This document shows, one piece after another, positions 6,973-13,204 of a DNA stretch of 20,401 bases (positions are counted from its first letter, which is position 1; every line of letters starts with the position of its first letter). Location of the stretch: IMG/VR virus record IMGVR_UViG_3300047379_000384, positions 1 to 20,401 of that record; one strand, written 5' to 3'. The DNA is from a virus. The notes under the pieces were generated by a model, which saw nothing but the letters and a program-made list of their open reading frames with translations, did no database searches and had not been told where the DNA came from. The position numbers and the translations under genes were made by a program.

Positions 6973-7390
6973 CGGATTTTGTATTACCAATTGAATATTT
7001 TGTTTCCAATGTCCATTCGGCTTTATCCTTATGTGAAATTATTTTGATACTTCTTATTGGCGCTACATTTGTTGTTTGATTTTCATTTACAATATTTAAT
7101 AATCCCCAATCACTCAGTAGGGTTACAATTGTATTTCTTCTACCTTGATCATTGACTGAAAAGTTAGAAGGTTTACCATCAAGCATGAATAATTCCTTAA
7201 AATGTACAATGAAGTATCGCCCTTGTTTATGTAAGATATGGCAACTCTGAAATAGAGTATTGTGGTTCTTCTTAGAGGAAATACCTATGCGGGTAAGTGT
7301 TTCCTTTATCTTTAAGAAATCATCGGGTTCAGACAGTAAGACCTCGACCATATCATTAGGCGACCATTCTATAATTGTATCATCATTCAT
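6968..7390 (-). CDS. regA: Translational repressor RegA
   Basis: This 140-residue protein aligns well with T4 RegA, an RNA-binding protein that blocks translation initiation of many early mRNAs. Matching blocks are EPDDFLKIKETLTRIGIS, LFQSCHILHKQGRYFIVHFKE, RRNTIVTLLSDWGLL and, at the end, EWTLETKYSIGN. The T4 protein begins at the equivalent of Met14, so the first 13 residues are an extension, or the true start is 7351. The late promoter at 7396-7403 would put the 5' end exactly on the ATG at 7390, which argues for the longer form. It sits between an extra glycosyltransferase gene and hsp20. Confidence 0.95.
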   Translation of the reverse strand: MNDDTIIEWSPNDMVEVLLSEPDDFLKIKETLTRIGISSKKNHNTLFQSCHILHKQGRYFIVHFKELFMLDGKPSNFSVNDQGRRNTIVTLLSDWGLLNIVNENQTTNVAPIRSIKIISHKDKAEWTLETKYSIGNTKSV

Positions 7391-7403
7391 AGGTCTATTT
7401 ATA
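7391..7403 (-). promoter_or_regulatory. T4-type late promoter for regA
   Basis: A perfect TATAAATA at 7396-7403 is followed by GACCT and the ATG at 7390. In T4 late promoters +1 lies 6 nt after the box, here the A of the ATG. Confidence 0.65.
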
Positions 7404-7407
7404 ACTT

Positions 7408-8139
7408 TTAGTTTTTTCGGGTAATCGTATCAAGTTCTTCATTAATTTCAAGGTGTTTTCCTGTGGTTGGATCGATGAGATAACGAAGTTTTTTGAATTC
7501 CATTCCAGTAAAGTGCTTGGGTGCCTCATATTGAATAGTAGAGAAATTACTTTCGGCAGAAATACACCAGGGAATATATTCTTGTAATTTTGGGAATCTA
7601 TTATTATTCAGATAATAATCAATGGCACTTGTTACTACATCTGATTCCATGTGCTCAATTATTTCATCTACCCCAGGTGTTACTATGTAACCATGGGTTC
7701 CGCAGAATTTATGATTTGATCTGAGTCTACCCAAACCCTTTCTAAGATATTCGATTTTATCTATGTCCTTTATTGAATCTATGTAGCCCGGCGCCCCGAG
7801 GTTTACTATCTGTTTTACTCTCTTTATAAGATGGGCTGGAAATACATTTTCAACTATTGCATCATGTTCTAATATAAGAAAAGGTTCATTCTTTTCTACA
7901 CACTTCTTCCATAATAGAAAATGAGAAGCCCAACAAGCCAGAGCAGCAGGATTGTGATCTTTAATCCAACCTTGCATTTCGATTCCGTGCTTATTGAATA
8001 TTTGTAAAGGATTGTCTTTTGGTTTTACAGCATTGAATATACTGACATCATATCCATGTTCCCTAGCACTGGCGATGGTCTTTTGTGCTGATTGTTCCGA
8101 TTCTTTGATTCCTTTTAATGTTATGACAAATGCTTTCAC
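7408..8139 (-). CDS. Glycosyltransferase family 25 (LPS-type)
   Basis: This 243-residue protein fits glycosyltransferase family 25. The N-terminus KAFVITLKGIKESEQSAQKT (2-21) is followed by VSIFNAVKP. LACWASHFLLWKKCVEKNEPFLILEHDAIV has the acidic E-H-D expected at the metal site, and CGTHGYIVTPG lies further on. Family members transfer sugars in lipopolysaccharide or glycan synthesis. Its start is a GTG overlapping the gp62 stop as GTGA, with a near-perfect AAGGAGG 7 nt upstream, so it is coupled to gp62. In T4 gp62 is directly followed by regA; this gene is inserted between them. It may decorate the virion, the host surface or modified DNA. Confidence 0.85.
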   Translation of the reverse strand: MKAFVITLKGIKESEQSAQKTIASAREHGYDVSIFNAVKPKDNPLQIFNKHGIEMQGWIKDHNPAALACWASHFLLWKKCVEKNEPFLILEHDAIVENVFPAHLIKRVKQIVNLGAPGYIDSIKDIDKIEYLRKGLGRLRSNHKFCGTHGYIVTPGVDEIIEHMESDVVTSAIDYYLNNNRFPKLQEYIPWCISAESNFSTIQYEAPKHFTGMEFKKLRYLIDPTTGKHLEINEELDTITRKN

Positions 8140-8543
8140 TTCGAACCTCCTTTATCCATAAACTTGCGAAGTTTCTTCATGTCTATAAGATCATAAACCC
8201 CTTCTGCTTTTTCTCGGCTACAAGAGTATGCTTCTTTAATCAATTCAATATCTTTGCTATCCTTGGGCTTCTTAGCCCATTTCGAGAATCTGCGTTTCCT
8301 TCTCACACCATGGTATAAGAAATCATATTGCATCTTCTTGGCAAGTTCGAATCGTTCATTCATTTCATTCGCCAACATTACTGTATCGATGAAGTATGAG
8401 AGACCACGATTTATCATGAAAGGTGGATACTTACGATCGACAGAATCTAAATTGGATGCTTCACCAGAGTTATCTGCCCGAACATCATCAAACAGATAAG
8501 CCTTCTTCTCATTAATTGAATTTAGAAAATCAAACGGTGTCAT
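8136..8543 (-). CDS. 62: Clamp loader small subunit (gp62-like)
   Basis: This 135-residue protein has the pattern of gp62 from marine T4-like phages: TPFDFLNSINEKK at the N-terminus, PPFMINRGLSYFIDTVMLANEMNER (about 40-64), then MQYDFLYHGVRRKRRFSKWAK (71-91) and a charged helical tail. gp62 joins four gp44 ATPases to load the gp45 clamp. T4 gp62 is 187 residues, so this is the short form. It overlaps the end of the upstream GIY-YIG-like gene by 14 bp and lies two genes away from gp44, where T4 has the two adjacent. A weak GAG before the ATG may serve as ribosome site. Confidence 0.9.
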   Translation of the reverse strand: MTPFDFLNSINEKKAYLFDDVRADNSGEASNLDSVDRKYPPFMINRGLSYFIDTVMLANEMNERFELAKKMQYDFLYHGVRRKRRFSKWAKKPKDSKDIELIKEAYSCSREKAEGVYDLIDMKKLRKFMDKGGSK

Positions 8544-9075
8544 AATGCATCTCTTCAGTATATTTATCTATTCCCATTTGTCGAGCCTCAATTACAATGT
8601 TTTGTATATCAATTGAATTCAACTCGCTGATGAGAGATAATATATATGTTGTGGCACCATCAAGACCACCCGAAGCCTCCACCCAAGCATATTTGTATCC
8701 ATGTGATACTGTCTCTTCTGTTTGTTTATGAATATCTTTTTCAAGTGTTTGAGCATCTTCGGTAGATTCAGTCAATAGATACCGAACATAAACTGTATTT
8801 CTATCTATATCATTCTGATCACAATAATGTCTTGCGCCGTGCTTGCCTTTTTTTGTTCTCATACCATAGGTACGACCTAGTATATTATCACTCCGACCAT
8901 TATACCCTATCTTTTCATGTATGATAGCATCTCCAATTTCTTTAATATCTTTATCGACGGCAAATTGATATACGCCACACATTTCTCCACCAAGTTCATC
9001 ATACTTTTTACTCTTACAAGTTGGAATTTCCATCACTGGCATCCAATCAATCACTTTCTTAATTTTGTCTTCCAT
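8530..9075 (-). CDS. GIY-YIG nuclease-like protein
   Basis: Residues 32-115 look like a GIY-YIG domain. MCGVYQFAV (32-40) gives the first motif and KIGYNGRSDN (55-64) the second. R68 in LGRTYG is the likely catalytic Arg, and the Glu in DAQTLEKDIHKQ (107-118, E112) is the likely metal ligand. The family nicks or cuts DNA and includes free-standing homing endonucleases. The ATG at 9075 is chosen because it lies 13 nt after the previous stop; an open frame extends to 9123 but would overlap. It sits between gp44 and gp62, which are adjacent in T4, so it may be a mobile intruder. No DNA-binding repeat is evident. Confidence 0.65.
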   Translation of the reverse strand: MEDKIKKVIDWMPVMEIPTCKSKKYDELGGEMCGVYQFAVDKDIKEIGDAIIHEKIGYNGRSDNILGRTYGMRTKKGKHGARHYCDQNDIDRNTVYVRYLLTESTEDAQTLEKDIHKQTEETVSHGYKYAWVEASGGLDGATTYILSLISELNSIDIQNIVIEARQMGIDKYTEEMHYDTV

Positions 9076-9088
9076 AATATATTTTAAT

Positions 9089-9385
9089 TTAACCAAAAAA
9101 GAATTCTGAGAAATAGAAGGCATGTTTACCTGAACTATTTTGCTCTTTATATTCTTTAATTTTATTCATCACATTTTCTACTGTATCTGTTGAGCCTAAT
9201 CTATTTTGATTGAGCATTTCTGTGAAATAATTATGTTTATCCCATTCAACATAAAACCAATCTTCATGTTTACCCATTCGTAAGTAATATGAATCTGTTG
9301 TGATCTGAACAGGATATTCCTCTAAAGACTTTAATTCAGTATTCTCGCGGATGTCTTTTACTGTGGTATTATATGTAAATTTCAT
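9089..9385 (-). CDS. Hypothetical protein (98 aa)
   Basis: The start is ATG 9385, which shares a base with the gp44 stop (TAATG). It begins MKFTYNTTVKDIRENTEL, contains an aromatic stretch EDWFYVEWDKHNYF (41-54), and ends in an unusual aromatic tail HAFYFSEFFFG. The order of strands and helices is not one I recognise. Tight coupling to gp44 suggests it is made with the clamp loader, but function is unknown. It is one of two genes between gp44 and gp62. Confidence 0.7.
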   Translation of the reverse strand: MKFTYNTTVKDIRENTELKSLEEYPVQITTDSYYLRMGKHEDWFYVEWDKHNYFTEMLNQNRLGSTDTVENVMNKIKEYKEQNSSGKHAFYFSEFFFG

Positions 9386-10326
9386 TATTTGAATTGCGCG
9401 GTTCCCATAATCTCTGTGAGACATGCAACCAAGTTTAGTTCACGGTCAGCAACAAATGCTGCTTTGTATTGATAATCAGCCAATATTAAGATCACTGGTG
9501 GAATCGATTGAGATTCTAGGATATCATAACTGGTATCATAGATTCTCCGAAAGACAACAGATGAATCAATGTCAGAATTAGCGGCAGCCCAAGACCTCAT
9601 AGATCGAAAATCTTTTTCTTTCAGATGTTTTACCAACTCATTAATTTCTGATTCACCCGTAGTAACAATCTCTGGTGTAAGTGTACCAGACGTTGAATAT
9701 CTCTGGCACTCATTGATAACACGTCGCCAGTCTGGTGCATGTTTCATAATCAGATTGGCAATTGCCTGCTTGCTGTATTCGATCTTCTGATTCTCAAGAA
9801 TGAACTGGAGCCTCTTCATAAAGGTCGCAGACAATTTTGGATCGTTAATCTTCACTTCGTTGAAATCGATCACGGTGCATCTTGAATGAAGAGGTTCGAT
9901 AATACGATTCTTGAAATTACAGGTCAGAACAAAGCGACAGTTGCCAGAGAATTCTTCAATGAAGCCACGAAGAGCCGGCTGTGTCGATTGAGCATTTAGA
10001 TAGTCGGCTTCATCAAGGATCACCAGCTTGTATTTCTTTTCCATATCAAGGGACATGGAAGAAGCAAACTGTTTGATCTTGTTTCTAAGAGTATCAATTC
10101 CACTCTCTTCAGAGGCATTGATCAGAAGACAATCAAGACCGAGTTCATTAGCCAATGCTCGGGCAATAGTTGTCTTTCCTGTTCCAGCAGGGCCAGCCAA
10201 AATGATGTTTGGGACATCATTGTTTTTCACAAATTCCAAGAAAGTTGTTTTCAACTTAGATGGAAGGACACAATCTTCAATGGTTTGCGGTCGGTATTTT
10301 TCTACCCACAATAGGTTTTCTTTCAT
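9385..10326 (-). CDS. 44: Clamp loader ATPase (gp44-like)
   Basis: This 313-residue AAA+ protein is the ATPase subunit that opens and loads the sliding clamp. It shows the RFC-type start LWVEKYRPQTIEDCVLP (6-22), Walker A GPAGTGKT (45-52), Walker B VILDEAD (102-108), sensor 1 TCN (135-137) and the arginine-finger motif SRC (148-150). T4 gp44 is 319 residues. The C-terminal collar domain ends in GTAQFK. It has its own promoter just downstream of a terminator that separates it from the gp45 unit. The -10 is 6 nt before the ATG and there is no Shine-Dalgarno. Confidence 0.96.
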   Translation of the reverse strand: MKENLLWVEKYRPQTIEDCVLPSKLKTTFLEFVKNNDVPNIILAGPAGTGKTTIARALANELGLDCLLINASEESGIDTLRNKIKQFASSMSLDMEKKYKLVILDEADYLNAQSTQPALRGFIEEFSGNCRFVLTCNFKNRIIEPLHSRCTVIDFNEVKINDPKLSATFMKRLQFILENQKIEYSKQAIANLIMKHAPDWRRVINECQRYSTSGTLTPEIVTTGESEINELVKHLKEKDFRSMRSWAAANSDIDSSVVFRRIYDTSYDILESQSIPPVILILADYQYKAAFVADRELNLVACLTEIMGTAQFK

Positions 10327-10360
10327 AATGTAATAATATATTAATTCAAATAGATGTCAA
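10327..10360 (-). promoter_or_regulatory. Predicted sigma70-like promoter for gp44
   Basis: TTGACA at 10355-10360 and TATTAT at 10333-10338 are spaced 16 bp. Six nt separate the -10 from the ATG, so +1 should be the A of the start codon. Confidence 0.65.
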
Positions 10361-10393
10361 TAAAATGGTGGGCGCCAAAATGACACCCACCAT
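10355..10393 (-). terminator. Rho-independent terminator after the gp45 unit
   Basis: ATGGTGGGTG pairs with CGCCCACCAT (10365-10393, one G-U, 9-nt loop) and is followed by TTTTATT on the minus strand. The tail runs into the -35 of the gp44 promoter. Confidence 0.8.
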
Positions 10394-10398
10394 AATAT

Positions 10399-10647
10399 TT
10401 ATTCCTCTTCCTTAAAATCGAATTCCAACTGTTCTGGTATCTTTTCGACTTCTTCGGTCTCAGGCTCTGCTTCATTTTCATCTGGCTTATTCGCTTCGAT
10501 GAATGCATATAATTTATCTCTCAAGATACCAATATCTGTCAGTTCGGCTCCTTTAAAGGCACCGCGTTCTGAACAGACATCAATTACCTGCAATGATAAA
10601 TTTAGATCATTTATACTGATCGATGGTTCATTATTTTCTTCGTCCAT
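10399..10647 (-). CDS. Small acidic conserved protein downstream of gp45
   Basis: This 82-residue protein starts MDEENNEPSISINDLNLSLQ and contains VIDVCSERGAFKGAELTDIGILRDKL (about 22-47). I associate that pattern with small genes beside gp45 in marine T4-like phages. The C-terminal third is a Glu/Pro-rich tail (EAEPETEEVEKIPEQLEFDF), and the final LEFDF resembles short hydrophobic clamp-binding peptides, though this is speculation. ATG 10647 lies 4 nt past the gp45 stop; an in-frame TTG at 10659 would overlap that stop. A terminator follows directly. Function is unknown. Confidence 0.75.
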   Translation of the reverse strand: MDEENNEPSISINDLNLSLQVIDVCSERGAFKGAELTDIGILRDKLYAFIEANKPDENEAEPETEEVEKIPEQLEFDFKEEE

Positions 10648-10651
10648 ATAA

Positions 10652-11326
10652 CTAAGCAATGTTTGTGGATTTATCTAGAGCTATCCAATACTGGACATTC
10701 TTTGTTTTGTGTTTCCAATTGGAAATCAATTTGTTGGTAATGTTCACTTCGTAATCGCCACCAATAAGTTTAAGATTATCAATGTTGAAACGATAATCAG
10801 AACCATTCTCTTCGCCACTATAATCTCCAACCTCTATAGAATAACTATTGGATGATGGGTTCTGTGAGCAAAGAACCTTTGCAACAACCTTTCCACCATC
10901 TACTGAAAGAGATAGTGAAGGAGAGTCGAGGCTCAGACTTGATGCTGCACGACGAATGGCTTGAATCGATTCATCGGTGAAATCAAATGTCATGTCAGAC
11001 GGAGGCATGTTAATATCCTTTGTCTTCTTTGTCAGAATTTCTTTATCAGCAAAATGATATTTCACACTTGCTGTGCCGGATTTAAGAGTAACATGACTAT
11101 CAAGAAATTCTAGCTCGGGGTCTTCAATGAGACTGTGAGCAGAAAGGAATTCATTCACGTCATAGATACCGAATTCAGAATCAAAGGACTGTTCAATCTG
11201 AGCTTCTGCTAAGATGTGTTTTGCCTCTGCCAGTGTTGAAATAGTCGAACCAGGGTTGACTACGATGTTAGGTTGAATGGCGCCAAAATTTCTTAGCACC
11301 TCTATTGTTTCATTACTTAGTTTCAT
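10652..11326 (-). CDS. 45: Sliding clamp (gp45-like)
   Basis: This 224-residue processivity clamp has the T4 gp45 start pattern: MKLSNETIEVLRNFGAIQPN against MKLSKDTTALLKNFATIN in T4. Later blocks also fit, such as FGIYDVNEFLSAHSLI (about 52-67), the KVLCSQNPSSNSYSIEVGDYSGE stretch, and the C-terminal VQYWIALDKS. Clamps form a trimeric ring that tethers gp43; in T4-like phages they also activate late transcription with gp55 and gp33. The start is fixed by similarity to T4, and a promoter lies only 8 nt upstream, with no Shine-Dalgarno. It forms a unit with the acidic gene downstream. Confidence 0.95.
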   Translation of the reverse strand: MKLSNETIEVLRNFGAIQPNIVVNPGSTISTLAEAKHILAEAQIEQSFDSEFGIYDVNEFLSAHSLIEDPELEFLDSHVTLKSGTASVKYHFADKEILTKKTKDINMPPSDMTFDFTDESIQAIRRAASSLSLDSPSLSLSVDGGKVVAKVLCSQNPSSNSYSIEVGDYSGEENGSDYRFNIDNLKLIGGDYEVNITNKLISNWKHKTKNVQYWIALDKSTNIA

Positions 11327-11362
11327 TGTATATAACTATATCAGGTTATGGTTCTTTGTCAA
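11327..11362 (-). promoter_or_regulatory. Predicted sigma70-like promoter for gp45
   Basis: TTGACA at 11357-11362 and TATAGT at 11335-11340 are spaced 16 bp, with 8 nt to the ATG. The flanking ACCTGATATA matches the cobS-like and cobT-like promoters. Confidence 0.7.
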
Positions 11363-11364
11363 AT

Positions 11365-11757
11365 CTATTTTGATTTATTTTCAATCATCTTTGCAGCGAT
11401 CTCATTAAATTCTTTCAGCCAACCATCTTCACTCGGCGGTGGGCGATCATCTACCCAATTATCTCTTATCATTGAATCACGAAGAACCGCAAGTCCGGTT
11501 ATAGCATGAGATATGTGATGAACACCAGAATCAGGGTCAATGTCTTCACCTTCATACCATGCGGCCAAATGTCGAATCGCGGCATCGTAATATACAGAGC
11601 CTCGAACTCCTGCTTCTCTCCAATTAAAGCGACCATATTTTAGGTCGCCGTGTAGTTTAACGAGTCCTGCTTCCATCAGAACATTCATGGGCATTCCACT
11701 CATGGGTGCCTTTTTGATTCCACAAGAATCTTTTGGGTTGGTTGGTTTTGTTTTCAT
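11365..11757 (-). CDS. dATP/dGTP diphosphohydrolase-like protein
   Basis: This 130-residue all-helical protein resembles the N-terminal dATP/dGTP diphosphohydrolase domain of phages (MazG-like). Visible motifs are NPKDSCGIKKAP (7-18), GLVKLHGDLKYGRFNWR (31-47) and AAIRHLAAWYEGEDIDPDSG (59-78), followed by HHISHAITGLAVLRD (80-94). Conserved Glu, Asp and His residues in these would bind metal and phosphates. Related enzymes cleave dNTPs to dNMP and pyrophosphate, changing the nucleotide pool. ATG 11757 is preferred: an upstream frame to 11838 would run through a hairpin. The substrate is inferred; no purZ-like gene is in the window. Confidence 0.7.
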   Translation of the reverse strand: MKTKPTNPKDSCGIKKAPMSGMPMNVLMEAGLVKLHGDLKYGRFNWREAGVRGSVYYDAAIRHLAAWYEGEDIDPDSGVHHISHAITGLAVLRDSMIRDNWVDDRPPPSEDGWLKEFNEIAAKMIENKSK

Positions 11758-11774
11758 ATAAAATTTGATATAGT

Positions 11775-11803
11775 GAGGTGGCACCCGTAATGGATGCCAC
11801 CTC
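11775..11803 (-). terminator. Hairpin after the CobS-like gene
   Basis: A perfect 9-bp stem (GAGGTGGCA with TGCCACCTC) has an 11-nt loop and lies 44 nt after the CobS-like stop. It lacks a clean U-run, so it may be an attenuator or processing site instead of a full terminator. Confidence 0.5.
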
Positions 11804-11846
11804 GATTGATTATGAATTACTGTCGTATCCCTCGACAATAAAGTTT

Positions 11847-13049
11847 TTATGGCATGTCGATCTTGGGGTCGTATCCACCGTTTTCAACGGTCTCGCCCTC
11901 TTGGATAAATTCCTCAAGATTAGCAGATTCATCGATCTTCGTGTAGAGGTCAAGGAAAGCATCCTTGGTCTCGGAGTCGAAACGGTTGATGCACATCTCA
12001 ATCGATTTCATGCGATTGGCGAAAATGGAATGGCTCTTCACGATGTGGCAGAGACGGCGAGTAGAAATCACTTCGTCCACTGCTTCGTCTTCGAATGTTT
12101 TACGAATCACATTTGACCAGGCAACAAGCTTGTCGATGAATTCGAGATCGCTCACCTCATATTTTTCGGCATGCTTGACCAAAATCTTTTTCTCAATGCG
12201 AGCCGCAGGGTATTCCTGTTCGATTGTGGCTACGAAACGTTCTAGGAAGGCATCGTCAATGATTGAAGCCGCGGTATATCGACCGTCATCAGAACCACGA
12301 CCTTTAGTATTTGCGGTGGCAATAACCGTGAAGCCGCGGGCTGGAGTAATGACCTCTCCTGTCTTTTTTAAGAGAACAGGATTGCCCTCAAGAACCCCTT
12401 GGAGGCACATGATTTTATTGGTTGAACGGTCAATCTCGTCAACCAGTAGAACTGCTCCACGTTCCATAGCCTTGACTACGGGTCCCTTTTGGTAGATTGT
12501 CTCGCCATTAATGAGTCGAAAGCCACCGATAAGATCGTCCTCGTCAGTCTCAGGCGAAATCTGAACCCGGATATATTCTCGCTTGGCTTTCGCACAGGCT
12601 TGTTCGACCATGAATGTTTTACCATTGCCAGACATGCCCTCAATATATAATGGGTAGAAAATGCCAGCGGCAAGAATATCAGCCACGGTTTTGAATTCAC
12701 CCCACTTGACATATGTGGAATCAACTGTTGGAATGTGAATTTCATCGTCCACAACCGAGGCAACTGTGGTCGCCAGTTTGAAATTCTCAGCAGGAGTTCG
12801 AACCGCGGGGGTCGAAACAGGGGTGTCGGCGGTAAGGAATTCACCAGTTACCTCCGAAACAGGAAATGTGTAATAACCTCGTTTCGAGGCTTTGGAGAAC
12901 ATCGTGCGCACGGTCTTGTGCACGAGAGAACGGTCGAGACCGAGGCTCTCGGCGACATCAATGATTGCGGCTTTCTTAACCGGGGCTTTAGTAAGGTCCA
13001 TCGCTTGGTGGATGGAGGCGATATTTTCGTTTGTTAGTGTATTTTTCAT
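11847..13049 (-). CDS. cobS: CobS-like (MoxR-type) AAA+ ATPase
   Basis: This 400-residue ATPase has an N-terminal helical region (1-100) with a helix-turn-helix look (IIDVAESLGLDRSLVHKTV, 29-47). The AAA+ domain follows: Walker A GMSGNGKT (138-145), Walker B VLLVDEID (200-207), sensor 1 IATANT (243-248) and DDAFLERF (265-272) with the likely arginine finger. Cobaltochelatase CobS and MoxR ATPases share this layout, and T4-like cyanophages carry a homologue. No cobalamin genes are present, so a MoxR-type remodelling role is as likely as metal insertion. ATG 13049 is preferred over TTG 13055. It pairs with the VWA protein upstream, and their promoters are near-copies. Confidence 0.88.
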   Translation of the reverse strand: MKNTLTNENIASIHQAMDLTKAPVKKAAIIDVAESLGLDRSLVHKTVRTMFSKASKRGYYTFPVSEVTGEFLTADTPVSTPAVRTPAENFKLATTVASVVDDEIHIPTVDSTYVKWGEFKTVADILAAGIFYPLYIEGMSGNGKTFMVEQACAKAKREYIRVQISPETDEDDLIGGFRLINGETIYQKGPVVKAMERGAVLLVDEIDRSTNKIMCLQGVLEGNPVLLKKTGEVITPARGFTVIATANTKGRGSDDGRYTAASIIDDAFLERFVATIEQEYPAARIEKKILVKHAEKYEVSDLEFIDKLVAWSNVIRKTFEDEAVDEVISTRRLCHIVKSHSIFANRMKSIEMCINRFDSETKDAFLDLYTKIDESANLEEFIQEGETVENGGYDPKIDMP

Positions 13050-13183
13050 AATCAATCTTATATGTATATTATATCAGGTTTTGAGGATTTGTACAGGATT
13101 TTAAATCTTTGATCATCAAATAGTTACAAAACTGTTTCGAACTTTTAACAAAAGTTGATAAGTCGTTAATATTCAATGAGTTA
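13050..13183 (-). promoter_or_regulatory. Tandem-box promoter of the CobS-like gene
   Basis: Box 1 starts at 13183 (TAACTCATTGAATATTAACG) and box 2 at 13126 (TAACTATTTGATGATC). The -35 TGTACA is at 13090-13095 and the -10 TATAAT at 13068-13073 (16 bp). The ATG lies 18 nt further on. The arrangement aligns without gaps over 137 nt with the region before the CobT-like gene; the last 38 nt differ by one base. Confidence 0.7.
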
Positions 13184-13204
13184 CTCATCCAGTTCACTTT
13201 GGGT

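Noticed and set aside
11758-11838. Longer start for the dNTP pyrophosphohydrolase-like gene
   Set aside because: The extra 27 codons cover a perfect 9-bp hairpin and encode no family-like residues; the conserved NPKD block begins just after ATG 11757.
13069-13188. 39-codon frame between the CobT-like and CobS-like genes
   Set aside because: It coincides with the tandem boxes, the -35 and the -10 of the CobS-like promoter, and the third copy of the region is closed by in-frame stops. It is not listed as a gene but is kept as a finding.
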